The notes under the pieces: generated by a model
What the model saw: only the letters and a program-made list of their open reading frames with translations
Told to the model about the DNA's origin: nothing
Database searches by the model: none
Shown here: positions 30,770 through 40,207 of the stretch, piece by piece
How the letters are laid out: every line of letters begins with the position of its first letter
Numbering within the stretch: position 1 is the first letter of the stretch
Translations under genes and position numbers: made by a program
Source: Leptospira venezuelensis
Lineage (GTDB): Bacteria > Spirochaetota > Leptospiria > Leptospirales > Leptospiraceae
NCBI RefSeq assembly: GCF_002150035.1
Contig: NZ_NETS01000008.1
Location: 434,001 to 498,000, forward strand
Reading direction: 5' to 3'
DNA: 64,000 nt

Positions 30770-31159
30770 TTACCCGTTGCAAGAAGACATGAAATACAAG
30801 ATGACCGCAATTAAAGGAGGAAGTCCTTGGATGATCGCTGCCCTTGCCATCGCTGGCCTAGAAACTAATAATACAAGTCCTGCGCCAAAAACGGAGAGGC
30901 AAGAGAATGCCAAGATAGCAGGAGCATAACCGGGATGAATTTCGAAAAAGATCGCTCCGTATAGTGCACCGGCCGCAAGAAATAAATTATAAAATCCTTG
31001 GTTTAAAAAGACACCTTTCATCGCTTCTGCTAATTTTGTGTCCGTTACTCCGAATCTTCTGTGAATACGAGGACGCATCCATAATACACTTTCCATAATG
31101 AAGATCCAAACATGTAATAAGCCGACGATGGCTGCTAAAATCCTTGCTGCTAATATCAT
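30770..31159 (-). CDS. DUF1304 membrane protein
   Basis: A 129-residue protein with four membrane helices and the family pattern HVWIFIMESVLWMRP near the N-terminus and MKGVFLNQGFYNLFLAAGA in the middle. DUF1304 proteins are small bacterial inner-membrane proteins of unknown function. It is a lone gene on the minus strand between convergent and divergent neighbours. Confidence 0.8.
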   Translation of the reverse strand: MILAARILAAIVGLLHVWIFIMESVLWMRPRIHRRFGVTDTKLAEAMKGVFLNQGFYNLFLAAGALYGAIFFEIHPGYAPAILAFSCLSVFGAGLVLLVSRPAMARAAIIQGLPPLIAVILYFMSSCNG

Positions 31160-31479
31160 TCCAATCTCTCCCAGGATATAAATCCTTGGGAGTTTTAATT
31201 CAGTATTCTTTTTTGTAAAGAGGAATCTTTGTTAAATCTTTCACAAGTAATCCTGATAATTTCAGAAAAACCAACCGCCTTTATTAAATAGGGAGAATAA
31301 CACAATTTCAAAGATATTTCCTATTAATTATCTATAGTTTAATAGAAATTGTTTTACATTTTCATCTTTACAAAGTTATCCAAATTTAATGCAATTGGTT
31401 CGGTATAATGAAAATTTAAAGTTTTTACTTTATAATATTTCTATATGCAAAATATTTAAAACACGCTCTTTTTACACCA
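31160..31479. other. 320-bp divergent intergenic region
   Basis: A strongly AT-rich region between the DUF1304 gene and the receiver-HATPase gene. It contains TATAAT-like hexamers (near 31406 and 31430) that could serve the rightward gene, but no convincing -35 element or ribosome site. No coding frame or repeat was recognised. Confidence 0.4.
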
Positions 31480-32748
31480 ATGGCATTCAGACTAAACCTA
31501 CATAATCCAATTTTAATCGTCGAAGATCAGGTAGAAAATAGAGATCTTATCGCAAGATTAGCCAAAAGTTTCGGCGTAGATGCAGATACTGCTCCAGACG
31601 GAAAGATAGGCTGCGAGATGGCGGAGTCAAAGGAATATTCTCTGTATTTGGTTGATCTCGAAATGCCAGTTATGAACGGATTTGATTTTATCAATAAAAT
31701 AAAAGAAAAGAAACCTGACTCCCTATTTATCGTTATTTCCGGGAATGAAATTCCTGAAATTATCATCAAGGTGATGAAATTGGGCATATTCGATTATCTC
31801 ATTAAACCAATCGACAGAGAAAGATTATACCAAGTGCTGGATAGGATTTCGGAATTTGTACGTTTAAAAGAAAGCGAAAGGATTCTGATACAGGAAAACG
31901 AAGAACGTCTAAAGGCTCAACTAAATTGGATCTTATACAAACAATCATGGCTTACCGATTTGGAAAAAAATATAGATCTTTCCAAGAGCACACTCAATAA
32001 TCTAAAACAAAGTTTTTTTAGCGGAGGAGGTTTCGGAGCAATAGTAAGCATAGTAGAAATGCTTCAAGCAAGTGCCAAAAAAGAAGAATCATCTTATATT
32101 TTTTCTTCCGACATAGTAGAATTACTTTTTGAGAATATATATTATACCAAAAAAGGGCTTCATTCTCTCGAAAAAAGTTTAGAGATACTCAACAAAAACT
32201 TTCAAGACTCTCTCCAAAAAACAAATAGCGAGCAGATCCACGGATTATTAGAAAAATCCAGATTAAAGTTAGAAAACTCTAATCTAAAATATAAGAAAAA
32301 GAAGAATGTACTAATTCCTCAGATTTCACTTCCCACAAATGGATATTATATAGATGCGGATACGGATTCGCTCAGCAGGATATTTACAGAACTATTAATT
32401 AATGCTTTTAAATATTCTTCTAAAAATTCGGTCATAAACATATATATCTCCGCTTCAGGAGGATATTTGAATATCAGCATGAAAAACGAATTTGATCCAC
32501 AATCAATTCCAGGGATTCCGAAAAATAAAGAGCTACTAGTCAAACAACCATTCTATCGACTCGCCGGTTTTGTGGATGAAAATCTGGAAGGAGAAGAATA
32601 TTTTACCGGTTTAGGATTGACGATTGTGGACTTTGTAATAAAAAAACATGGCGGGATTTTCTCTATACATAATGTTATCGATCATTCTCTTGGAGAAAAA
32701 CCTGTCGAAGTGGTACTTGCCACAGTTTCATTGCCTATCGTAGATTGA
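31480..32748 (+). CDS. Receiver-HATPase signalling protein
   Basis: A 422-residue soluble protein. Residues 10-130 form a response-regulator receiver with phospho-acceptor Asp59 (LVDLEMP) and Lys109 (LIKPID). A helical middle (about 135-275) follows, then a HATPase_c domain (about 290-420) with the N-box ELLINAFKYSS and the G2-like GLGLTIVDFVIKKHGG. No H-box histidine with the usual context is visible in the middle part, so it may not autophosphorylate conventionally. The stop overlaps the start of the AraC-type gene by one base, so the pair probably forms one pathway. Confidence 0.83.
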   Translation: MAFRLNLHNPILIVEDQVENRDLIARLAKSFGVDADTAPDGKIGCEMAESKEYSLYLVDLEMPVMNGFDFINKIKEKKPDSLFIVISGNEIPEIIIKVMKLGIFDYLIKPIDRERLYQVLDRISEFVRLKESERILIQENEERLKAQLNWILYKQSWLTDLEKNIDLSKSTLNNLKQSFFSGGGFGAIVSIVEMLQASAKKEESSYIFSSDIVELLFENIYYTKKGLHSLEKSLEILNKNFQDSLQKTNSEQIHGLLEKSRLKLENSNLKYKKKKNVLIPQISLPTNGYYIDADTDSLSRIFTELLINAFKYSSKNSVINIYISASGGYLNISMKNEFDPQSIPGIPKNKELLVKQPFYRLAGFVDENLEGEEYFTGLGLTIVDFVIKKHGGIFSIHNVIDHSLGEKPVEVVLATVSLPIVD

Positions 32749-33800
32749 TGTTCGAAACCACAAATCTGATCCAGTATCTAAAAGCCGCTACTATCGCTCA
32801 GCTGGGCTTTCTAATCTTAAACTTTTTGGTCCGAGTAAAGCTCAGCACTCGAAGCATTCTTGGAAGTTTATTCATTTCTTCTTTGATCGCTTATTTCATT
32901 TGTCCTTGGTTAGATCATTCTTCACACATATTCGTTCTGATACTTGTCCACACAGGGTGCTTTTCAGTTTCTATTCTATTTTATCTATTTGTATCCAGCT
33001 TATTCGAAGACGGTTTCAGGCTGAAAATTTGGCACGGAGTATTATTTCTTGCTCTGAATATATTTTGTTTTTATGTTTTTATAATTTCGAACATCAGAAA
33101 CCAAGAATCCATCTTCGCTAAAGTTCTATTTAGTATGCCTCAGGTATTTTATCTTGGACTTATCTTACTTACCTTAGGAAGAGTTTTAAAGGATAAGAAT
33201 ATAGATTTATTAGAGTCCAGAAGAGAATTTAGGGTCGTCTTCTCCTGGGTTACGGGGCTTTACAGTATGTCTGTCGTATTGATGGAAGTAATCACCAAGG
33301 ACGCTGGGTATTCCGCACAATTAGATCTGATCAATTCTTCTTTCATATTTGTTTTGGTATTTTTTATCTCATTTAGAATCTTTCAATTTAGGGAGAATGT
33401 ATTTCCGAATGAAGAAATACAAAAGGAAGAAGTAGCTGAAGATCCTTTAGATGAAGGTCTTCTCGAAAAATTAGATTCTCTCTTAAAAGACCAAAAGATA
33501 TTTCTAAAAGAAAATCTAACTATATTAGCTTTGGCCAAACAGTTAAACGTTCCAGAAAAAAAAGTCCGTAGGCTAATCAATAAGGGACTGGGATACAGAA
33601 ACTTCAATGAATTCCTAAATCATTACCGAATACAGGAAGCAAAGTTTATACTCTCGAATCCTGACAAAAACGATTTCCAAGTGCTTAGGGTTGCAATGGA
33701 TTTAGGCTATGGTTCCTTAGCACCTTTCAATCGAGCTTTCAAAGAAATAGTTGGAATGACCCCAAGCGATTTCAGAAAACAAAGTAATACTGTAAAATAG
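32748..33800 (+). CDS. Membrane-anchored AraC-family transcription regulator
   Basis: About 350 residues: six or seven N-terminal membrane helices (about 10-210), then an AraC-type double helix-turn-helix (about 250-345, LTILALAKQLNVPEKKVRRL and the closing DLGYGSLAPFNRAFKE, GMTPSDFRK). The ATG at 32748 overlaps the TGA of the receiver-HATPase gene (TGATG). Membrane-AraC proteins of this layout are known in Leptospira and likely sense an envelope or lipid signal while bound near DNA. The target genes are unknown; the hydroxylase gene 108 bases downstream is the first candidate. Confidence 0.85.
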   Translation: MFETTNLIQYLKAATIAQLGFLILNFLVRVKLSTRSILGSLFISSLIAYFICPWLDHSSHIFVLILVHTGCFSVSILFYLFVSSLFEDGFRLKIWHGVLFLALNIFCFYVFIISNIRNQESIFAKVLFSMPQVFYLGLILLTLGRVLKDKNIDLLESRREFRVVFSWVTGLYSMSVVLMEVITKDAGYSAQLDLINSSFIFVLVFFISFRIFQFRENVFPNEEIQKEEVAEDPLDEGLLEKLDSLLKDQKIFLKENLTILALAKQLNVPEKKVRRLINKGLGYRNFNEFLNHYRIQEAKFILSNPDKNDFQVLRVAMDLGYGSLAPFNRAFKEIVGMTPSDFRKQSNTVK

Positions 33801-33908
33801 CCGATCGAATCCGGAATCGATCAGATATTGTCCGAAATCCATCGGATTCAAATCGGAAAAAATGTTTAAATGATCCATCAAATCCTACACAGGAGCAAAG
33901 GATCAAAC

Positions 33909-34727
33909 ATGTGCTTTCACAAACAATTATTTCAATACATGATGGATTTGGTTCCCCAAATCCCAATCATATTCTTAATAGATTTTCTAAGATATTTTCT
34001 ATTCGCCGGATTGGCTTTTTTAGTGTTTTATATTTGGAAACATCCGTTTCAATCTAGAAAAATCCAAGAGAAGAATGCAAAACCATCTCAATTTAAAAAA
34101 GAATTTTTATATTCTGTTTCTTCCGTAATCGTTTACACATCGGTAACTCTGATCGTATTCTTATTTAGGAAATACGGTTACTTCAAATTCTACGAACGTA
34201 TAGAAGACCATGGCTGGGGATATCTGATCTTAAGCACAATATTGATCTTAGGAATCCAAGATTTCTACTTCTATTGGACACATAGATTAATGCACACTCG
34301 TTTATTTTATAAAAGAGTGCATAAAGTGCATCATGATTCAGTTACTCCTTCTCCCTGGACGGCATATTCTTTCAGTCCTTGGGAGGCATTGATCCACTCT
34401 TTGATCATGCCAATTGTGGCGTTAATATTTCCAATCCATCCTCTGGCTTTGATGATCTTTATGACCTTTCAAATTATTCGAAACGTCTTAGGTCATAGCG
34501 GTTATGAAATATTTCCGAGCTGGATGGGGACGAATAAGTTACTAAAACTAGTGAACTCAAATACCAACCATGATATGCACCACCAAAGTTTCCGTTATAA
34601 TTACGGACTTTATACAACTGTTTGGGACTATTTATTCGGAACAGTACATCCGGATTACGAGAAAACTTTCGCAGAATTAACTTCTAAAAAACCCGAAGAA
34701 AGGAAATTACAAGAGAGTATAAGCTAA
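33909..34727 (+). CDS. Sterol desaturase/fatty acid hydroxylase family membrane protein
   Basis: A di-iron membrane oxygenase of about 272 residues. The histidine boxes HRLMH, HKVHH and HDMHH are all present and four to five hydrophobic helices surround them. I prefer the ATG at 33909 over one at 33870 because AAGGA stands six bases before it. Substrates in this family include fatty acids, sterols and alkylglycerols; which one applies here cannot be told. It may be controlled by the upstream membrane-AraC gene. Confidence 0.85.
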   Translation: MCFHKQLFQYMMDLVPQIPIIFLIDFLRYFLFAGLAFLVFYIWKHPFQSRKIQEKNAKPSQFKKEFLYSVSSVIVYTSVTLIVFLFRKYGYFKFYERIEDHGWGYLILSTILILGIQDFYFYWTHRLMHTRLFYKRVHKVHHDSVTPSPWTAYSFSPWEALIHSLIMPIVALIFPIHPLALMIFMTFQIIRNVLGHSGYEIFPSWMGTNKLLKLVNSNTNHDMHHQSFRYNYGLYTTVWDYLFGTVHPDYEKTFAELTSKKPEERKLQESIS

Positions 34728-34745
34728 TACTAATAACCAGAAATC

Positions 34746-34773
34746 GATCCGCGTCCGAAGCCAGGCGCGGATC
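34746..34773. terminator. Stem-loop between convergent genes
   Basis: GATCCGCG and CGCGGATC make a perfect eight-base GC-rich stem with a 12-base loop, 19 bases after the hydroxylase stop and 59 before the stop of the convergent ATP-grasp gene. It probably ends transcription of the hydroxylase gene, perhaps of both. Confidence 0.6.
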
Positions 34774-34831
34774 ATCCAATATATGTTTACTTCTTCCCAT
34801 CATGGAAATCCTAAAAATATTTTATCTGGAT

Positions 34832-36094
34832 CTATACAATTTCAGGCAACGAATATAGAGGAGAGAATCCTCCACCAGGAGTTCTGAAATTAGTAGTCTG
34901 ACCTTGGTATAAACGACTAGCTAAAAGCAAAACTTTGTCATCGTAGATATACGCCCTTATATCCATTTTCAATTCTCTTTCTTCTCCAGAAATGGAAGTA
35001 ACCCTTACAGAAGGCGGCACGAATTCCTGACTTATATATTCTCCATTCAAAATCTCGGAAAATTTAGTTTTAGTAAGTTTTCCACCGTAATAGGCGGCCT
35101 TACTTCCAAAACCTTCCTTAGGCTTAAAAAATATACGTTTTCTATTTTCCCAAAGTTTATCTGCATTTTCTAAATTTACTATGTTGGTAGAAGGGATAGA
35201 CTTACTTAGAATTTCCGAATCTTTTTTATCGAGTCCTGCTTTTATAAGAAAATCTTGATCCGACAAAAGAGACAAATTTGATTTTCGGGCATAAAGTTCG
35301 TAGTCAAAAGGACTTGGAGTTAGTATTACATTTCCGTTTTCCCATGATTGACGGATTTTCAAATTCGGATCTCCCGAAAGATGAAAGTCGGTTAATCTAT
35401 TATAGATTAGATCAATCTTACTCCCTTCAAAGAAGAGATCATTTCCGACTAAGATGATCTGACTAGGATCCAAAATTTCTGAGCGAATCCCTTTGGACCT
35501 AAACAAATCACGAAACAACAAGAATTCAGGATATAAAAACTGTTCGGATGGATTTTCATCTACGATTGCGATAAAGTTCGGTTGCCCCTCACGATTGTTT
35601 GCCATCCACTCTTGAATAAATATAGAATAGAATTTTTCTTCAAGATCCAGTAAGGCTTTTGCATTTGGCATCGCAATATCTACTGCCTTACAACATCTGA
35701 TCTGTGCTTCCAAAAGTTTTAATTGTAAATAAGCTCCACCAGCATTCGTATTTACCTCTATAAGCTTAGGGCCTTCTTTTGTCTGATGGAAATCCAAACT
35801 TAAAAATACCCCACCAGTAATGTTCCTTGTACGATTTTCGCCGTTATAATTATTCAGGATCTTTTCTCGAACATTAGGTAATTTCAATGCTTTTCGAATG
35901 GAATATAGTATTTCCTGAATTGCTTCCTTATCCTTTTCATCGATAAACGAAGGAGTTTCGGAATAGAAATGTTCGATCCCTTTGGTTTTTATTTCAGAAA
36001 CCGGAAATTTATGTATTTCTTCCTCCAAATACTCTTTGTTCAAAGTAGAGCAAGAGCATTTTTCGTTCAATATTTCCGCCAGGGTAGTTTCCAT
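34832..36094 (-). CDS. ATP-grasp-like protein
   Basis: A 420-residue cytoplasmic protein. Recognisable elements are VNTNAGGAYLQLKLLEAQ (about 128-145), FFKPKEGFGSKAAYYGG (the nucleotide-binding lysine and glycine loop), an ISQEFVPPS segment and MDIRAYIYDDKVLLLASRLY, in the order of an ATP-grasp ligase related to the glutathionylspermidine-synthase and circularly permuted groups. It would couple a carboxylate and an amine using ATP. The substrate is unknown and no partner biosynthetic gene lies nearby. Confidence 0.6.
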   Translation of the reverse strand: METTLAEILNEKCSCSTLNKEYLEEEIHKFPVSEIKTKGIEHFYSETPSFIDEKDKEAIQEILYSIRKALKLPNVREKILNNYNGENRTRNITGGVFLSLDFHQTKEGPKLIEVNTNAGGAYLQLKLLEAQIRCCKAVDIAMPNAKALLDLEEKFYSIFIQEWMANNREGQPNFIAIVDENPSEQFLYPEFLLFRDLFRSKGIRSEILDPSQIILVGNDLFFEGSKIDLIYNRLTDFHLSGDPNLKIRQSWENGNVILTPSPFDYELYARKSNLSLLSDQDFLIKAGLDKKDSEILSKSIPSTNIVNLENADKLWENRKRIFFKPKEGFGSKAAYYGGKLTKTKFSEILNGEYISQEFVPPSVRVTSISGEERELKMDIRAYIYDDKVLLLASRLYQGQTTNFRTPGGGFSPLYSLPEIV

Positions 36095-36579
36095 CTAAAA
36101 TCCGCCTTACTACATTAGACATTAGTCAGCGCAAAAGGATCGGATTAGCCTGATTTTTTACACACTTAATAAATGGAAATTCCCAATCTAAATACTTGTT
36201 TAATCATTTGAAGAATTGGAATTTGATCATTCTATGTTTATCGTGTTGAGACCTATCAGCTGATTACAAAATTTCAATTAGATCAATAGATTCTTATTCG
36301 GGGACTTTAGAATAGTTTGCTGTCCAGGTAGCCTCACGGAAATTTACTTCCTAAGAAAGACCGTGCAAACTATATATTTCAAAGATACGAATGAAAAACC
36401 CAAATGTTATTCCGAAGGCGATTCAATTAAGATAAAACAATTTAGAGATATAGGTATTCCCACTAAGTATGTAGAAAGTTGGAAGGGTGCAATTTCAATC
36501 GGGCAATAAAAATTTTAAATATAGAATTTCTTAAATAAGGAAATGATTTATAGTGCCCATCATCCTGAAGAAATCAGTC
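36095..36579. other. 485-bp stretch with only a gene remnant
   Basis: This lies between the ATP-grasp gene and the lipoprotein-rich island. Apart from the short plus-strand frame at 36363-36509, listed separately, no coding frame, repeat or RNA was recognised. It marks the left edge of the accessory region. Confidence 0.4.
36363..36509 (+). pseudogene. Possible 48-codon gene remnant
   Basis: A GTG-led frame begins VQTIYFKDTNEK and ends ESWKGAISIGQ. The frame stays open upstream to about 36300 without an ATG, and there is no ribosome site. It points against the direction of the neighbours and may be the end of a decayed gene or a chance frame. No family recognised. Confidence 0.25.
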
Positions 36580-37032
36580 TTATTCAAGAGGTCGATACTG
36601 AAATGGCTTATTTTCCATATCTTGTGAAAACCTAGCTCCATTATCTATAATGTCTCTTACTTCAGATTTATCCTTAGAAGAAATTTTCACAACTATATCC
36701 TTTGATACTATGTTAAAGTTCATCAATATTTTTCCCGAAGAGAGAACCATTCTGCAATTGCTACCTTTAGCACATATCAAAGAAACGTCTCCCTGCTCGA
36801 CTGCATAATCAGCAAAATTAAAATAAATATTATATTTTGAATCAGATCTTTTCGTAAGAATTAAGTACATTGTAGAATCACCATACTCATTCTTATCGAT
36901 TCTAAAATATAAACCGGAGAGGTCTGAATTATTTACATGAGTTACCGAAGTTGGCCGCTTTGCTTGAGTCGAATTAGGAACTGATATTATTAAAAAGATC
37001 AGTATAATTATTCTCTGAATAGGTAGATTCAT
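36580..37032 (-). CDS. Small secreted hypothetical protein
   Basis: A protein of about 150 residues with a signal peptide (about 1-24, ending TQA) and a beta-rich mature part. The ATG at 37032 overlaps the TGA of the upstream SH3-domain lipoprotein gene by one base, which I prefer to a TTG six bases further out. No domain recognised. Coupled translation suggests that it works with the SH3 protein in the periplasm. Confidence 0.65.
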   Translation of the reverse strand: MNLPIQRIIILIFLIISVPNSTQAKRPTSVTHVNNSDLSGLYFRIDKNEYGDSTMYLILTKRSDSKYNIYFNFADYAVEQGDVSLICAKGSNCRMVLSSGKILMNFNIVSKDIVVKISSKDKSEVRDIIDNGARFSQDMENKPFQYRPLE

Positions 37033-38201
37033 CAGCAACCGCCACCCGCACCTCTGAATACTGAAATCACTCTATCCTGCTCTAAACTATAGATACTGTA
37101 CCACCACCATTCGTAGCCAGAAGTTACAGTAAATATTTCCAAAATTCCATTATTATCTAAATCAGTGATAGCAAAGACAGTCTCGCGATCAGGAACATCC
37201 CTCTTTCCGCCCATAGAGTCGGTATAATAAAGGTTTTCGATTCTATTCTCTATAATTTTATCTATCCGAAATATTTGTAAATGACCGCTTTTATCTGGGT
37301 ACTCAACCGTTTGTGTGGATATTGCATATTCAAAACCATTATGTTTAATACTTTTATATATACATTTATCACCCGAAACGCAGACAAAATTTCTTCCTGT
37401 GAATTCGCTCGGATTCTTCTCTTTAATTTTCGAAGAAGATAGTTCCTTTATGGCTTTAATTATAGATTGATTAGTTATATCTGTTACTTCAAATGAAGGC
37501 TTTGATATATCATCTATCCCAAGGAGAATTAAATCTTTCGAAGTTGGTTTTACTCCGTCGTAAATCCCCGAGAAATAATGCCCCTCCCAACATCCTGGCT
37601 CAGGTTCTTTAGTATAATCTGTCGCGAATTTTGCCCCCTTTATTTCACCTAAGCGACTCTGATTCGAAGAGATCACTAGTCCAGAATCAACTGGCATTTT
37701 TTTGGGGACTCTACTGATAACCTTTGACTTGATATAGTCATAGGTAGACGGTTCTCTTGGTACTCCATCTTGTAAAATGGATAAGACGGTTGCATTTAAC
37801 TTTCCTTTTTCCAATTGTTCTGCGATACCAATTAATCCCGACTTCTTCTGGCCAAACAATAAACTTACATACTGACGAGAAACATATCCAATATTTCCAT
37901 TTTCTGTTTTTACTTTGTACCAATAAATCGGCACTAATACATCTATATTCGGATATTTTTCTCTCGTTGTCATCATAGAAGAATCAAGAATCTCGAGACC
38001 AAGTCCGTTATTCATCACTTCTATAATAGGTTGATTTATCCCAGGATTGGCTCTAAGATTTACATCCGAACCGGATACTGCGTAAACGTATTGAAAGGGT
38101 TTCTTAACCAATTTTGTCGTTTTATCACAATGTAATATGCTTATCACCGAAAAAGCGAAGAGCATTAAGAGTATCAAATGGCTATTTTTAGAAAATCTCA
38201 T
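37032..38201 (-). CDS. SH3-domain lipoprotein
   Basis: A 389-residue protein with a lipobox at Cys25 (SILHC). A bacterial SH3 domain (about 38-115) is shown by DVNLRANPGINQPIIEVM and GNIGYVSRQYVSLLFG, the usual wall-binding layout. The remaining 270 residues are unknown; a C-terminal stretch with TDLDNNGILEIFTV resembles a single FG-GAP/VCBS-type calcium loop. Probably an envelope lipoprotein; it is coupled to the following small secreted protein. Confidence 0.7.
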   Translation of the reverse strand: MRFSKNSHLILLMLFAFSVISILHCDKTTKLVKKPFQYVYAVSGSDVNLRANPGINQPIIEVMNNGLGLEILDSSMMTTREKYPNIDVLVPIYWYKVKTENGNIGYVSRQYVSLLFGQKKSGLIGIAEQLEKGKLNATVLSILQDGVPREPSTYDYIKSKVISRVPKKMPVDSGLVISSNQSRLGEIKGAKFATDYTKEPEPGCWEGHYFSGIYDGVKPTSKDLILLGIDDISKPSFEVTDITNQSIIKAIKELSSSKIKEKNPSEFTGRNFVCVSGDKCIYKSIKHNGFEYAISTQTVEYPDKSGHLQIFRIDKIIENRIENLYYTDSMGGKRDVPDRETVFAITDLDNNGILEIFTVTSGYEWWWYSIYSLEQDRVISVFRGAGGGC

Positions 38202-38250
38202 AATTGATGGAGTTATTTAAGTGTAAAGAAAAGAGTATTGGAAAAATGAA

Positions 38251-38880
38251 CTAATCCATACTAAACCTAATCTCTTTACCAGTATTATTACGAATATATA
38301 CGGTTTTACTTTGTATATGCAATCTTCTATTTTCTTTGATTTCATGATCAACAATTTCCTGAAAATGTTCCGGGAAGTTACTAAATCTATAAAATTCACT
38401 ACCTCCAGTTTCAAACGTAGTCAAGTCTTCAAAATCATAACTATTTTTTCTTTCTTTAAAATTACCGAGTCCAAGTAATTTCATACTCCCTTTATTCAGT
38501 ATGACAAGCTTCTCTTCTAATTTTAAGCCAGGAGTATTAGCTTCGCATTTATTTTTGATTTTATTCAAGTCGCCGCCCTCCAATTGAAGAAATTTATAAA
38601 AATAGATATATAAAAGATCCTCACTCCAAAGATATTCGCCAATCAGAGCTCTTTCTTTTTTTATACAAACTGCTGGATCAATAATATAAATGGCAGTGCC
38701 ATTTTTAGAAAACGCAAATGTATCTCCAGATCTGAGATCATTTACTCCAATTTTTTTCCAAACTCCAACCATTTCCACTGGGTAACGGGGAGCATCGTAA
38801 TTAATTTCTTTCTTTTTATAACAAAATAAAGAAAGAAACGAAAAGATTATAATGAAAAGTTTATTAAGTTCATTTGGTAT
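38251..38880 (-). pseudogene. Lipoprotein gene with lost start codon
   Basis: The frame stays open upstream of the GTG at 38778 as far as a TAG at 38881-38883. The extra codons encode a hydrophobic segment with a lipobox (LFIIIFSFLSLFC, then YKKKEINYD), clearly a lipoprotein signal. There is no ATG, GTG or TTG before the lipobox, so the native start is missing. The 3' end of the adjoining transposase gene overlaps this segment by 34 bases, pointing to insertion at the 5' end. If expressed from GTG at 38778 it would be a 175-residue cytoplasmic protein. No domain recognised. Confidence 0.65.
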
Positions 38881-40133
38881 CTATCCCCTACATTCCCCAA
38901 TTTGGCTACCTTTTTACTAGTAAGACAATCAAAGCCATAGACTTTAATACCTTTAAGAGCAGCATATTCATTCAGATATAAAATAGAGTTTTGAGGTTGA
39001 ATATAAGAGTAACTAGCTATGAAGGAATATTTCAAACTCCTTTGTACGGCTTCTGCAACTTGATTGTTTACGGAATCCTTGGACCATCTATTTCTAGCCC
39101 AAACATTTCTTTTATTATCAACAGCCCTAGCTGAGTGGTTTATACTTTTTGAATTCGGGAAATATCTTTCTAAGTAAGGAAAACCACTATCACTAAAAAT
39201 CGCTGTCTCCTTAGGTAAATAATCAAAGAAAGGTAATATAGTTTTACCTTGTTGATCTGGAACAGAGTTAAAGATTACTGCACCACCCTTTAGAGCCTGT
39301 GTCAAAATCAAAGAGCCTATTTGATATTTCCCCTTAGCTTCTGCTACTGAATCAGAAAGATATATACTTGAAGTCTGCCCTGAATGCTTGAACCTTTTAC
39401 GAAAACCATTAGCTCTTTGAGAAGCAGAGAATAAAGCTAAAGTATCTGTGTGTAATACTGGTTTATCTTTTATAAAAGGTCCTAAATCGCCTGTTTCTGG
39501 CAGAATTTTACCTTTCCAAGCCTTCTTAATCTCTTTAACCATTTCTCCTTTAATAGAAGGAATAAGATCACTTAAGAATATCTGTAATCTTCTCTTTAGA
39601 AGCAAACTAGTATTCTTTGATACCCCTAACCTCCTTTGTATCTCTGAAGAAGATAAACCTAATGGAGATCTATATAATGCTTCTATAAATATATAGGAAA
39701 AGGTCCATAATGGAATCTTTAAGTGTTCTAAAGGTGTATTTTTAGTTAAAGATACCTGACAGTTACATTGGGAGCATCTAAGTACATTTTCTCTAGTAGA
39801 AACACCTTTAGTTAGAGGAATTTTACAAGTAGGACATTGTTTAGGATAACATTTAGTTAGGAGGTTTCTAGTAAGTTCAGTGTAATAGGTAAGATTTAGA
39901 TTAGGAAAGCGATTGTTGAAGTGGTCTTTAGCAGTAAGAGGTTTTTCTCTAGTGGGTTTACTAGTTGGTAGGTGGTGACGGCGGGGTAATTCTGTGTTTC
40001 TTGGAACACTGGGCAAAACTTCGGAACCGAGAACTTTCCATAGGAAGGGTGAGGTTTCGAATGTTTGTGAGTTTTGCCCGTTGTGGAAAGAAGACTCAGA
40101 ATATGGACTTTTAGAAACCTTCATTTCAGGCAT
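38847..40133 (-). mobile_element. IS1595/ISXO2-like transposase gene
   Basis: A 428-residue DDE transposase. An N-terminal zinc ribbon (Cys100, Cys103, Cys120, Cys123) is followed by TKNTPLEHLKIPLWTF and a helix-turn-helix-like segment (SSSEIQRRLGVSKNTSLL), as in IS1595 transposases. Likely catalytic residues are Asp230 (LHTD), Asp315 (FSDSG) and Glu389 (YLNEY), with the conserved INHS at 331-334. A 90-residue N-terminal extension makes it longer than usual. I could not find convincing terminal inverted repeats or a target duplication, so element ends are not defined. The last codons overlap the damaged lipoprotein gene. Confidence 0.75.
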
Positions 40134-40207
40134 TTTAATGTACTAATCATATTTTTGCTACTTTTTTATGTGGTACATTTGATTTTTAAGATAAGGAATA
40201 TCAGGAA

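Noticed and set aside
38847..40207. Terminal inverted repeats and an 8-bp target duplication for the IS1595-like element
   Set aside because: A shared CATTTG (38871-38876 and 40176-40181) flanks the gene, but the sequences inside show no matching inverted ends, so I do not call element borders.
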